Below, piece by piece: positions 42,401 to 56,500 of a stretch of DNA of 64,000 nt (its first letter is position 1; each line of letters opens with the position of its first letter). Below the pieces are notes generated by a model. The model saw only the letters and a program-made list of their open reading frames with translations. It was not told the origin of the DNA and searched no databases. The DNA is taken from the NCBI GenBank assembly GCA_910574455.1, contig CAJSYZ010000008.1, forward strand, positions 926,637 to 990,636, in the 5' to 3' direction. Origin of the DNA: Trichaptum fuscoviolaceum (Eukaryota > Basidiomycota > Agaricomycetes > Hymenochaetales > Trichaptaceae). The position numbers and the translations under genes are program-made.

Positions 42401-45400
42401 GCCTATTCTGTTGCATAAGCGAGCGGTCCCTGGGCCGGTACGGTGCTAAGCGGCGATATATAGATGATGATCGTATTAAACGCGTACTGAGCACTTTCAC
42501 GAAAGAGGGTGAGGGGTAGTTTCTATGCGCTCGTATAATTGCGCTGGTTAATCCATGGGTGAACTCCGTTTCCGTCCGTCTGGGCGGACGATACCAGTAC
42601 AGTAGTGTACGATTTAGATTGCTTCCGAGTCGTCGATTATGATGCTGGATCTCCTCGGACTGGATGTCAATTCGTAAGGAAATTCGAGCCTCTATGTACG
42701 TCGCGATGTGCACGGCTGTGGGCGGTGTCGCGGTCATGCAAATTGGCTATAGACAAGACCGTCATCATCGAAGACACACGCCTGCCAGTGAGGATTGTGC
42801 GCCCAGGTACAAGAAGCCTCGCAAGAATTTAAAAGACACGTTGGACTTCATTGAACGCAGCATTGCAAATGCTAGTGCGAGCAGGTCTAATGCTACTTGA
42901 GGCAGAAGCCACCGATCACACAGCGACCGATGATTTGAGGCTTGTCTAACTCTCAGGCTGTGCCGCGTGGGCTCCACAGCCAACTCTGATTCTGCAGCAG
43001 AATGGAAGAGAATCTCGTAGTATCTCTCAGGCTCTCAAACACAAGCAGCAATTCGGGTTACAACTTGATGACTTGCTTATTTACTTAACTTTGTACACTT
43101 TAACGAAGAGCGCCAGACGGATGAGGTACCCCAGGTGTTCCGTGCGCAACCCATGTCATGGGTTTTTCGTATCTCCGGCGACCGACGTTGCGAGCAGAGC
43201 GACGCTGGGCGTTGTTCGGAAGTGAGCAGAGTGGAAGCGGGTGCGCACTGACCACTCAGGCTGCCACTGGCAGCCGCCGAGCTCGAACGGAAGCTGCCAC
43301 GCATCCGCGCAACGGCCCTGACGGGGACGACGGAGGGCATTCAGCTGCCCAACTTTCATATGTGGACTGCGCACAGGGAAGTCTAACAATGTAGATGATG
43401 CACCAGGTAACTCGACATACATCTTCGAAGAATTGTGGACGCCTTCGAATTCGTTCCGACTTTGTGTCAAGGTTCTCTTATCGGCGGGTTGGCCGCTATC
43501 AAGAGCAACCCCCCGAGCCCTGGCCCCTCCTCCTTCCTTGAATCGAGTCCAAGTCGACATCTTCGAGGCTACAGTTAACGGGCTGACCGAACTATGCGAA
43601 TTAGAGGGCAAGTCGATAGCCAAACACCCGGTCCACGAGGACGTGCGAGCCTGAAGCTCGCTTGCGCATACTACAGGGTGCGCCAAATTTCGCCATAACA
43701 CCATTAAAAGTAACTACTAGTATAATATACCATAAGCTTACCTCGAAGGCCGCTAAAGCAAGCAGCTTCATGTAATTCCAAGGGTCAACCATAAAGTCGA
43801 GTGTATGAATGTATATGATCGAGAGGAACCGGCGCTTGTGTGCGCCGTTACAGGAGCGCCTGATGTGTTTGAGGCTAGTAAGTAAGTGCTGAGGTTTACG
43901 AGAGCCTGGTGGGCGTAGTAGTAGGCGAACATGGCGAAGCGAATTACTGGGAAATAATTATGGTGCGTGGCATTTATCTTGGAGACGGTTATTGCGTGAT
44001 GTGTGTGCAGCCGTTTGGTCGAATGTAGCACAGGTGGTGCGCATATTGTATCTGGGAGTCGAGTGTTCGAACACGATGCATCATGGTCATCCGAGACAAC
44101 ATGTGTAACGACTATGTACGAGATACAGAATTGACATATGAGTCCGATTATGATATATTCACCATGGTCTGTGCAGTAATAATACACCGGAATATGTACG
44201 CTTATGGATCCTCCAAGTCGTGGACTCCGGGATTCCCGGACCCGGCCTGAACACGAAGAACTCTGACTTCGACTTCTTCCGGATCCTCTTGCCAGTGCTT
44301 CGCTCGGCAGCTTTGCCAAGTTAACTCACAGTTTACTCGTTCTCGTTTACTAAGTGACTAATACGCCAAAACACGACTCGGCTCTCAGCTCTCGGCTTTC
44401 AACGACTGCGTTTCTCATACTCACCATCCCGGCCGCCCTCGACTCGTATGATGTGCTGTAGCGACTACTCAGTGTACACCATCGTCGTGGCCACCGACTC
44501 GACTACGTGGATCCATCACCGCCGACCGCCGACCGCCGACCGCCGTGCGCTTGGCCGTAACGTTACCGTTCAGCTCATGATCGCGATCTCTGGCAGACAT
44601 TCGCGCAATCTCCGAGCCAGAGCCAGAGCAAGAGCGCTCGGGCCCAGCGCGCACTCACTGGCAGGCTGGCAGCGGGAGCTAAGCCTAAGCAGTCGCGCCT
44701 CCCTCCACGCACGGACCGTGTCACCGAGCCGATAGGCACTGGTGATATGTTATGTTATGTCATGTGAAGTTGCTTCTGGAGAGGGGGCAACCGTGATTTA
44801 GTACCAGCGCCGGTCGATCCCGACGTCGATGTGCGCGCAGGTACTTGAATTGGATGGCAGGACCCAGATACATACATACATAGTATCCGAGCCGATCATA
44901 CTACTAACTATGTATGCTGTGCATCTACATATTAGGCTCTTTAAGCTAGCATACAAGCTGCTTCCGCTGGCTTTCATCATCTGGCTCAGGCTAGAAGAGA
45001 CCGAAGTGACTGAAACCCACGGCCGAGCGATCACGATGGTACGTCACGTTAGCAAGGATTTAGCTTAGACTCAGACACGATGTGCGCTTTGAGGGGCAGC
45101 AGTGCATCAAGAATCGTGATTCTAGTGCTCTCAGCTGCATTAAAGTACATGAATGGCCTCGGAATGTTTAAGAGTACGGGCCCTATAAGACGCTCTCCGT
45201 ACTATGAAATTTCATGATATGCATCCAGACACGCTATGGTCTATATAACACACGTCTCAGGGGATCGGCTATGAAAGCAGATCATTTCCTCTCATTCCGA
45301 CTCATCTCGAGGCACATTAGAACACAGGCAATAGGATCAGGAATAAGTTATAATGGAAGCTTAATCCCCGTGCCAGATAGAGCGGCGTATCATCTTGTTC

Positions 45401-47823
45401 TTGTTTTATGCGGCAGATGTAGCTCGGAGGCCCGGGGGCGCCCAAGCTCAGCCTGAGTCTGCGATCATGAAATGGATCCGGATCCGGAGAACTTGAATGC
45501 GTGATGGCCCATGGATGAGAAGATCGCCGCTGGATGTTATGAACGTTCGCTCGTATTGATCACTGGAATCACTGTGATCAACTAATCATAGTGGAGTATC
45601 AGACTACCAACAGTGTTGTGCTCTGGAATAGCATTTCCATCCTGGATCGTGGGGCACGGAAGAAGGCTGCTAGCGGCGTAGACATTCTATTGACTTGGCT
45701 TGGTAGAGATACATACATACATACGTACATACGTACATAGAACAAGGTGCGACTGCGTGAGCGACAAAGCTCATAGCAAAAGCTGGACTGGGGACTGCGC
45801 TAGAAGCTTGACCATCTATTTTTGAGTTCTCCAACCCCCGGACGCAGTATCAGGCTGGCTCAGCTGCTTCCTGTTTGTTGCACATAACAGTGATGCACTG
45901 AGGGGCTTGGCTAACCGTTGTGTATGCGCATTCCAAATTTCGAATTTCAGGGAGGGAAGGGATTTGGATTTCGCCGAGCGTCATGTCTTGGGTTATAAAC
46001 TGACCTCCTGTGGTTATATACATATGAGGACACGAGGCTCAGAGCCAACTCCAAGTCGGAAGGGAGTAGTGCGCAACGTGCACTGGCAGGCTCCTGAGTT
46101 CTTTGATACACATTGTCGGGCTGTACTGGACTGGCGGGAGGAATATACGGACACGCCCTCGGGAAGTATGTATATGTATATGCAAAACCTTAATAGCCGC
46201 ACGCTGAACTCAAAGTGCGAAGTACAATGTATCCCGAGTCGTGTCTTGCGATGATGCGTTGTTGCGTTTGTTCCCGCATCCGCCTCAGAAAGGGAGCCTT
46301 GTCTACTTTCGTGCGCCCCACAAAGACGGGAGCGTGTATGGAAATGGAAGTGGGAAAGGTGGGTGTATGCGCGAACTCGGACTCGGATGGGCTGGACACA
46401 GAGGCACCACCATCACGCCCGATGCCGCCGACGCTTCGCCTTCGACGCTACAGCCAGTGGCGTGTGCCCGTCGCCCGCCTCTTCCGGTAGTCGTCTAGCC
46501 CTGCGTTCCGTCTGCAAAGCACAGTGCATGTCCATGTACGAAGTGACAGACAATCGTAAGGCGCACAGCGTCACGGTACACGCGTCGCATGCGCACGGAG
46601 AGAGGTGATCTGCGGACTCATGCTGGATCTACATACATACATAGGAGAAGGTATCCCCTAGTTCCTCTAGAACACGGAATGAAATGTAGGATAAATGAGA
46701 CTGAAATGCGATACGGGTGAAGTGAGCTATGAGCTGCGTAGGGAGGGAGGGATTGGAACTCTGCCAAGCAGCTGGCGGCAGGACTCAGGGGAGGCAGGGG
46801 AGTCGGAGTCAGACTCGGACGCACTAACTATTAACGACTGTAACGACTAACGGGTAACGGGAAATCTTCTACCCAGCAGCCCGGATCACAAGTTCCATTT
46901 CAGGAGATGGTGGGGTGTGTGGGAAAGACGTGTGCATTGCAGCTATGCCATTGCACTGGCCTGACCGGAGCCGGGATCCCGGAGACTCGGCCTGTTTATG
47001 AATATGGTATATACGACGGGGAAGTGGGTGGGTGGTGGCCGGGAATGGCGTAGCTCGTGTGCTCGGAGAGATCTGAGTGCGTATCTGAACATATGAAATA
47101 CGAGATTATGTTATGAATGAGGGAGACGGATGCATATACTCCCATCACGAGATACTTATATGGCCACCGCCCATGATTGGCGTACCATTCTCCCTCCCTC
47201 CGAGTCCCCTCCCCCGCCTGACTGACTGACTGCCTGTCCCTGTCGCTTTCCAGACCTCCTGTCCTCACCGTCGTGGTGTGCAAGTCGGAAGCCAAGCTTG
47301 CAGAGCCCCGTCGCTAGGAAGGAACACCCGGTAGCAACGAGCACCCCCTCGCGGACAACGACGATCCTGCGTCGCTTATAGTACGTACGCAGCACCGCAC
47401 AGTCCTGCACAGCAGCCCCCACCTTTAAATCAGGCAGAGAGCCCAGCAGTGAGCGCCCGCTATCAGCCCATCAAACGCTCGTCAATTCGGGCTCTGAGTG
47501 GACCGTCGTGCTGGTTCGATTGGTTCGTAAGCCCTCGGGGATCCAACGAGTGGTGAGTACACCTGCGCTTTGAATAGACTGTAGGGGGCCGACTTCCTTG
47601 TGTGATTTAGACCCCCCGGTACTGACTGTGCATACGATATATAGAAAGATACATATACGCGTACTCGCTCCCGAACGCGGTCTGCCCACTTCCCTTCCTC
47701 GCAGGTCGATTCGCCACCAGCCCTTCGTTCTTCGCGTCCCCCCCTCCCGCTAAGTACTCGCCCCGCCGAGTCCACTTCCACCCAACTGCCCAAACCCGTC
47801 CACCCTCCCTTTTCCACCCAAGC
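39439..47823. other. 8.4-kb gene-poor tract
   Basis: Only short overlapping frames on both strands; the longest (43156-43704 minus, 182 codons; 43768-44319 minus, 183 codons) lack recognisable domains. Simple repeats include CATA runs at 44870-44882, 45710-45740 and 46628-46642. CACTGGCAG words occur at 43263-43275, 44652-44662 and 46080-46090. The last few hundred bases (about 47600-47823) are pyrimidine-rich and probably form the promoter and leader of the zinc-finger gene. Confidence 0.5.
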
Positions 47824-50518
47824 ATGTCCGTCGCCACCCCCGCCTCCGCCTCTTCCACTTCGTCCGCGCCCGTGCCCATCCGCCCCGCCTCTCACAAGCG
47901 CACCCCGTCCGGCTTCTCCGCCTACGCGCTCAACGCACACGGCCTGCCCCAGTTCTCGCCAACCAACGTGTCCCGCAGCGTCACCAGCGCGAACGGCATG
48001 AGCTGGAGCGAGACCTTCGAGTGTGTTGCATCTCTTGCCCCCTCATCTTTCGTCGTATATCTAATCTGACCTGCTCTGCTCTGCGCTCAGCTTCACCTCC
48101 CGATCACCCCTCAACTCCTCACTCCATTTCGCTAACCATGCCCCGGGCACGTCTCCCATGTCCTTCTCGGCATCATTATCGTGCTCGCCCGGCTTCACTG
48201 CGTTCTATGGCTTCGGCCTCGAGCAATTCCAGCTCGAGCAAGAATTTGTGAGCAGTTTACTTCCTCCGATCATGAAACACGCTATTACAAAATTTCAATT
48301 CCCACGGTTACAATCTATTGACATTCATTTCATTTCCTAATCTCCCCGCGGAGGTGTGCCTCCACCATCATTCCCCTGCATCTGCTCTCTATCCCCCATC
48401 TCTCATGCTCTCACCGTCGCCCATCTTGCCATCTCCCGCATCTGCGCTGCAATTGTGCATCAACGTTCCCTTCTCCTAAATCCCTTAACCTCGTCTGATA
48501 TACCTGATACTGATCGGATGACTGACTATCTCCTTTCGCTTCGTGTTTAGTGCCAGAACTTTACCTGCTGCGGCCTCTCGATCCCAAACTTCCACGAGCT
48601 CGTGAACCACTTCGAGAGCGCGCATGTTGTGCCGACCGACGAGCTCGGACGGCCTCTACCGTCTTCCCCACTCGGAGACGTAGGCCAGGGCGCGGCACCC
48701 GTGCTGACGCCGCAACAGATCACGAAGCTCGTCCATCAGCAAGTCCTTCAACAGCAGGGCCACGGCCAGCAGCAGCAGTTCGGGGGCGTCGTCGACGATG
48801 CGGCGTCCCCCGAGTCCAGCATTGGCCCGACGACGCCGCCGAGCACGCACTCCTTCGCCTCTGGCGTTGTCGCTGCGTACGAGCAGCAGAGCCAGCTCGC
48901 GCAGCCGCAGCCCCAGTCGCAGCATCAGCATCAGTATCACGATCCCGACCACGCCTCGCAGCAGAGCTCGCCCATGAGCCCGCATCAGCATTTTGGCGCG
49001 GACGTGCTGGATCCGTATCAGCATCACGACGGCGGCGGCGCAGCGTATCAGGACGCGCAGTCTCCGTCACAGTCTTCGCAGGCCCACGACTCCCAGGTCC
49101 AAGCGCAGATGATGCAGCAGCAGCACCAAATGCAAATGCCGATGTCGCCACAAGGACAAATGCAATATCACCAGACCGCAGCGTCGCACTCTCAGCAGCA
49201 GCAGCAGCAGCAGCAGCCGTCGTTCGGCATGGAGGACGTCAACGCCACGACGTCCCCATTGGCGACGGGCCTGTCGACCCCGGCCGCGAACTACGCGCAA
49301 AGACCGCTGCAGGTCCCCCAGATGCACATGCAGATGCACACGGCGATGCAGCAGCAGCAGCAGATGGCGGGCGCGTACAACGGCTTCCGCGCCGCGCTGC
49401 CCGCTTCGCCGCCGCAGGACGCGTTCGGCATGACGTCCGTCGTGCGCCGGCGCACGTCCCCCGTCGCGCTCTCCGCACACGCCTCGCTCTCCTCGCTCTC
49501 CATGTACCCCGCCTCCAGCAGCGTCAGCGTCGGCGCGCACGCACACGCGCTCTCGCGCGCAAACTCCCTCGGCAGCGTCCCGCGCGGCACGGCACTGAGC
49601 AGCGCGCGCGGCGCGATTGACGAGGACGACGTGCTGATGGACTTCGACCCGCTCGACGACGCGCCGTTCATCAGCCACGCCTCGCACCCCGCGCACGCGC
49701 ACATCGCGAGCCCCGTCCCCGCCGCCATGCACGCCCGACGCACGCTCAGCCCCGCCGAGCAGCCGCAGGTCTGCCTGCCCCCCGCGCTCTTCTCCGCACC
49801 CACGCCGTCGCCAGGGCTCGCCGCCTCGCGGAGCGGGGGCAGCGGCTACTTCGACGACGTCGTCGCCGCCCCCGGCCGCGTGCGCAGCACGCCTGCGTCG
49901 CGCGCCGCGTCCCCCGCCGGCCGCACCTCGGGCGTCGTGCGCACCAAGTCGTCCAAGTCCGCGGCGAAGGACGGCGCGTCCGCGTCCGCGTCGGGCTCCG
50001 GGTCCGCCCTCGCGACGAACCTGCTCATCACGGGCGCGGCGGCGGAGAAACAGCGGCTCAAAGCGAAGCTCGCGGTCCTCGACCCCCTGGCGATCCGGGA
50101 GCGCATGGGCGAGGCGAAGGAGGCGAAAGAGCCCTCTTCGTCCTCGTCATCCTCGTCCGGTACCGGCGGGCGGGAGGGCAAGAGCGGGCGGCGCTCGCGC
50201 GAGAAGGGGTACAAGTGTCCGATCCCCGGGTGCACGAAGAGCTACCTGAACCCGAACGGGCTGAAGTACCATCTGAACAAGGGGACGTGCACGATTGCGC
50301 CCGGGGCTGGGTCTGGGTCGGGGCTGACGACGGCGTCGATGCCGACGACCCCGGCGGTGTCGACGCCGTCGAGCATGGTGGGCACGCCGATGGCGAGCGC
50401 GCCCGCGAGCCCGATCCTCGAGGAGCACGACGCGCTCGTTGCGCACACGCAGCAGCACCTCGTGTCCTACCAGAGCCAGCATTCCGAGCTTCAAAACGCG
50501 CTCATGCCGACGTACTGA
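47824..50518 (+). CDS. SFP1-like C2H2 zinc-finger transcription regulator, 773 aa
   Basis: Sfp1-type factors couple nutrient signals to ribosome biogenesis and cell size. Exons 47824-48020, 48091-48247 and 48551-50518 join in frame to 773 residues. The first finger-like unit, NFTCCGLSIPNFHELVNHFE followed by SAH, starts at residue 121 right after the second intron. The C-terminal finger is CPIPGCTKSYLNPNGLKYH with the last ligand a Cys (C674, C679, H692, C698). That NGLKYH finger and the wide gap between the two are typical of Sfp1. Between lie Gln/His-rich tracts (CAG runs) and Ser/Ala-rich stretches, likely activation regions. Intron 2 (303 bp) is far longer than its neighbours. Third codon positions are very GC-rich in exon 3, creating long shadow frames on both strands. 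Confidence 0.88.
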
Positions 50519-53500
50519 GTTTTTCTTCTGTGCTGTGCTTAAAAAAAGAGGGGGTTTCCTTTTCTTTCTTTCTTTTTTCAGTATTTTGTAATGCTTTTGA
50601 TGCGGTGCTCTCGATGAGCATTTCCTTCCCCTTGTTTATTGTGTCATTTACTCGTTATATACTGCTGATATATCTCCCCTGCTCTATCTACTTACTCTTA
50701 CTTGCCTACCTACCTTCCACTTCCCAACCACTTATAACTGCCTAACTGCCTCCTCGCACCACACCGAATTTTCTACATACTGTTCTACTGAATCACCCGT
50801 ATCATACCGCATACATAAAACCACTTGCCCCGCATTACATACATACGTACCTCACCGTAACTGCCTTACTACCCATACATAACATCCCATACATAGCTAT
50901 CTACATACTTACATACATACAAAAGAAACGATGCTATTAGTTGTACCACCATTTCCCTCGATCCTCGATCCTCGATTAGACTCCGTCGCCCCGACGCCCC
51001 CGACGCCCTCTGCCTCTGCGAGCATCGTTTCAACCAGACTGATCTGCCCTCCCCCACCCCTCCAATTCTTTGTTCGTTAATCCCCCCCCCCCCTTCTTTT
51101 TTCTTAGTCTTTACATTTTATAAATTGCGCTAGATAGTTTTTCTTTGGGTTATACATACATACATAGACGCGACGTCGACGGCTGGAAAGCTCTCGTTTG
51201 ACTTGCATTCGGACTGGAAACATACATACCATACCTTGCCACCCTTGTTGTGACTGACCCGACTGTCCTTTTGTACGGTATGTTTTCATGGATGTAACCG
51301 CGACGCCGCCCCCTCCCCCCCCCCCCCCCCCCGGACTCCTTCGCTTTGCTTCTTCGTCGACGCTCACTCTTTCGTTCCGAGTCGTTGTTTCTTTCTTTAC
51401 TTGCTCTTTGCTCTTTAGTGTCCGAGCTCGCACTTCAAACGCCCCTTTACTCCTTACGTATACTAGTAGGTCCCGGTGTGGCTGTCTCCCAAAAACTGTA
51501 ATGGATATTTGATATATAAAAAAACTTGTATATGAAGTAACTATATATATACATACATGTTGTACATACGTATATTTGCACGCACAGATTGTTTGATTGC
51601 TGTTCACTCGTCAGACTTTGAGCTCGGTGTCACGGTCCGGATGAGGCAGTCTCATAGCAGCCGGAGGTCGAGAGTCGAAACGCGCGCGAGCGAAGGGCAG
51701 GAAGTTGAAGAACCATTGACGCTCGGGTGATTGCCAGTGGTAAAGTGGACTTCCGCACTGCCCATCACCCCCAACTCAGACTAAGGACCGAGACAAACGA
51801 GCCTCCGCACCCCGAATCTCTACATATATGCAAGATAATCGTACATATGTACATACATCATGGTATCCAGATGTCCTGTAATGCCGTCGTCATTTGCCAG
51901 AGACTCAGAGCAAAGCAGGCGCTCCCCTACTTGCAACTTGGACTGGAGCGGCGGGGTTCCTGATTCAGAACTCAACTCTTCTCCAAGCTTTTCATCCTTA
52001 GTCTCAGTGATGCCGCCCCAGCCAGGCGGGAGTCACGGCCAGTGTGTCCACTGGCAGGCTCCGACAGGCTTATCATTCTGCTTGAAAGTGCAAGTGGGAA
52101 TGTCACGGTATGCATGTCGTCCAAGAATCATGCATATGCTGGGATGCCTGTTTTGTTCTCGCTACCTGATCTCCCGCTGTTGCTGGTCAACGATTGCAGC
52201 GCTGCAGATACAGCACAACCAGTCCCCTTCAGGCCTAGTAGGATTAATCTCGGTGTCAATGCGAGGGCGAGCAAGCACTCGGACCGCGGCGCTGACGCTT
52301 TAGCATGTGAGATAGTACGACTATTCAAGCGATCGCCGTTGAACCCCAAGCTTGTACAAGCCCAAAGGACGCAAGGTCGATCATTCCAATAAATGAATGT
52401 GTGCCCTGGATATCATGATTGCACCACTACAGGTGGATCATCGAGCAAGGAGCAAGGTTCGTCCATCGGCCCCCAGTGGCCACTTACTCAGACTGTCGCA
52501 CACGACGGTGGTGCAATGCAAAGAGTCTTTCTGGAAATCTTCTCGCATGTCCCTGTCCACTCGACTCTTGCGCATTACTGTTACCGTATTGCACACACAC
52601 TCTCTCATTCTGCATAATCGGTGCATATTTGCGAAGGTAGATACGCTATGCTGAAACACGGACACGCCCGCAGGTGGGTGATTACGGTACGCTGTATATT
52701 GCAGAAAGATTTCACGAGCTCAACTTAGAGTCCCGTCCACATGCACCTCGAACGCGAAGGCTGCTTGTTCTGTTCTGCCAGCCGAGAGTCGACACAGCTC
52801 GAGTCGTGAATTGCGTAGAGTCCGAGTCGTCCGGAACGTCCGCATCGAATGTTCGTGAGGCTTCTGTCGCTGTGGCTTGGCTTTGGCTCGTGAGCCAAGC
52901 CATTCTATCTATGCCGAGCCGATATATCGACTGTAAGAGATAAGTAGCGCGATAATAAACCTCCGTATCGTATTGAGCTCAGAGTGGAAAAAATGCATTA
53001 TGGGATATCAAGCGGGTAAAGCCAGAAAGTCTAATTTGCACGGACGCTAATCCTTCTTGAAGCCCAATTCCGGATGACGGCCACCGACTTGACTTCATCC
53101 CCGAGCTGACCTGGAACAGGAGTGAAGAACCGCGGCCACCGCCTATGCAATGCGTCGGACACGGTGGATAAAACTACTGCTATGTATTGAGTGAGTGGGC
53201 TGCCCTATGCCGCATTGGTGTTAGCTCAGGAGATTATTGGTAGCATTGGCCTAGTAGTAATCGAATTTGTTTATGGATTTAACGACCCCTTTTATTTTAC
53301 GCTTTATTCGGCCTCGGCTGCGTCGTACCGAGGGGCGTATCGTATCGTGGCCGACGACCGGAGGCTGTATAGAAACTGCGATGCTGTAAGTAAATCTTGT
53401 CACGGTTGTCGACTATTGAGACGGAGAGGTGGGGAAAAGGAACGGTGAAACAGGGAGTGGAAGTACGCGAAAAGAGAGTAGTATGTAAGTACTACGTGTA

Positions 53501-56500
53501 CGTGCACAACTTGACGTCGTGCATGACCATGGGTGTATGCGACTATAGCTGAACCGCAGCGCGAGCGAACACGCCCATATCCACAACTTGAAAGCTTATC
53601 ATCGCATTGCTTCGATTTCAAAGTGTCTAATCTCAGGCGACTCCCAACTTAAAAATCGTGGCATACGACAAATCGCGATGTATGGGATAGCGGGCTTCAT
53701 TTCCGGTGGTGAGCACGTATTTGTACCTGGCTCGCTCTGCTCCGTCTACGACCACCGCCGCAGGCTGGGACACTCAGGCGCCTACTAGTGCACTCAGGCC
53801 CCACACCCGCCGTCTGCCGAGGGCCAAGACGGAAAACGGATCGCCCACGTCTTGCTCTCCTGATCGACACGTACCAACCCGAGCTCAAGTCTCAAGCCCC
53901 ACCCCGCATATCGCCAGCGCCACCACGATTACTGATATCCATGCAAGTTTGCCCGCCGTGTCCGACCGATCCGGAGCTGGAAATTCTATGCACATACTAC
54001 TAGTAGCCATCACAGCGACCGTGAGCTTTGCTTTACTCTTATCGGGCTTTTCTTCAGCATTTCGTATAATCTGAATCTCATGATTTCATGTACGTATGAT
54101 CTTCACAACGCCTCACCGCTTAGACCCCAGCACCCAGCCTGTCCCGGTCGTTCTACATTACAACTGCTGGCATCATGCCAGTGATGGCCTGTGTTCCACT
54201 GAGCGTCACCTTCAAGATTGATTACCTACAGGCATACCGTACATGTAAGTAATGTGTATCCCTAGTACTCTCCGTATTAGACGAGCTCGATTACATGCAG
54301 CCGCCGCCCACCCACTGGCATGCAGATTCAATGCATCCAAACCCCGGGTACAGGTATACGGGGAACTTGAAGCGCGGTGATTCGGCGCAGCTTGTTCGTC
54401 AAATGTGTACGAACTATCCGTGCATTTGGTCAATCGCTTGCTCCTCCATGTCACTCTTACCAGTAGGGACCACGGGGACGTTGCATTACTGCAAGTATAA
54501 ATTCTACATACAGTACGTGTTGTATTACCGACACAAATACATTCTAGAAGGTAAGCTCTCAATCCTCGTCTCTATGCATCTGTGTAGCTATCTGCGCGTC
54601 TATCGTCTATCGAGATACGCATCTACATACACGAATGAGTGAGAGCCCGTGGGACTTATATGGATGTGGGTGCATCATCTGTACGCATGGACCGCCAATA
54701 CACTCTCGCAGTAAAAAGGTAATGCAGTGATCCAGAGCTGAATCAGAAAAACCTAAGAAGCGCAGACTCGGAATCTCTTGTAGTAAAGAGGGCATTCGTT
54801 TGTCTCTTCCGAGAAGACCCGTGATCCTACACTGTACTATTAGTAGAAGAAATAGACTTGAGCTTACTGTAAGAACCATATCTCCATTTACCATTCCCCT
54901 TGTGCGGAATTCAGAACCTGAGGTAAGTTCACGATCTCTGCCACTGCCAATGGGTTGCCCGTGTTCCGTCCTCTGTCTCTAGTATTCAATAAATTGAATT
55001 GGTTCTTCTTCTTCAATCATACCAAAGCATATGGCGGGTCGCCATTCAAAGGATCATGATCACGAAGAATGGAACACAGCGGCCGTTCTACTTGTATGTA
55101 CTGTATGTACTCTATGCATTACCACACACATACATACGCCTCAGGCCTAGACTGGAGAGGCAGCTTTTCAATCACGCAACAGCCTGAGTGCGCCGGCGCT
55201 TAACCGGAGTCCAAGCGTGACCCGTGTCGTTGCCAGTGTATACATAATGTACGTGAAGCGGTCAGAGAGCAGGAGAGTAGGCGAATGGAAATACTATTGA
55301 GGCTGAACTGGAAGAGGTCAACGTGAGTTCGTCCTACATACGCACTGAGCTCTGGCACTTTGAATATAAGCCTCGCAGGTTCGGGAACAGCGGATGGAAA
55401 GAGTCTGTTACTGTTTAATTCTATTTTTTTTTGAGTTCATGGCTCATGCATCAAGCATAATTCATTACTGGCACTACTACCATCAGATTCCAGTTCATGG
55501 TGTAACTTTCGAAGAGTACTGTATGCCATCGCTACAGCATTCTTGGAATCAAGTCGCCGCGACCGCGACCGTGCGACATATATATCGTATTTCCGCAGGC
55601 ACTGTAGGAGCTCCAACTGCTTGTATGCGGGATGCGGGATGCAGTATGCGAAAGTAGCAAGTCACCGAGAAGAAGCATAGATTACTGGCAATAGATCGAC
55701 AGAAAGCCTTGGGCGCGGAATTCCCTCTCGGGGACACCAACACGCTCAGCACACGTCGAGTAGGCCGAGTCCGAGTCCTTCTCTCCGCTCTAGCCACTGG
55801 CACCGCACGTAATCAATTGCTTGGGCCCTGGTAGATTGTCGTACATCGCTATTGGGCTGCAGATCTTCCTGGTCGATGATCGGCCGCAGCGGGAGCGCGA
55901 TCGTCAGAGGCTTTTCAAACCGGATGTCACCAGACCAGCTGGGGTGTATATCTGTAGTACGCTCACTCGGCAAAGTTGGAAAAGGCTAGTAGTGCTTTCC
56001 CCAGCAGCTAGTCATGCACAGTATATCAGGTCAATTTTCATGTCTGAATGCGAGGTGTGCGGTTGCAATGGTGCACCAGCCCGAGCGACACGGGAGATGC
56101 GTTATGGCGTCACTGTATAATTCGCGTTTGTAGTTGGAGTCGGGGAAGGTTTCCTGTGACGCAAAAGAACTTCCGGGGCGCTGCAAGGACTGCAAATTGC
56201 AATTGCATCCATGTGTATATGTATGTACATACTTTTGGATGCGTCCCCTGCTAACCTGGAGTGCGGGAAACACTCGGGAAAACGTATGTATCGGGACGAT
56301 AGGAATCTGGGAAAACTCAAGCACTTGGTTGACCTGCAATGCAAGAGACCGGGCGTCGGACGACCAGCGGTGGGGCCCATATGAAGCCATGGCGAATCCG
56401 ATTGCGAAGGCGTGACGGTGTCTCGATCATGGAAAGAGCGAACGGAAGCCTTTGAAGACAAACAGAGGACAAATACGGACCAGGACTGGCAGTGATTGAA

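Noticed and set aside
43156..44319. Minus-strand frames of 182 and 183 codons
   Set aside because: Length is within chance for this composition; residues show no domain or conserved pattern.
48550..49732. Long frames on both strands (356 codons plus, 221 codons minus) overlapping the zinc-finger gene
   Set aside because: They are shadows caused by very GC-rich third positions. The Q-rich frame with zinc fingers and clean introns explains the DNA; the shadows show only Ala/Arg-rich low complexity.
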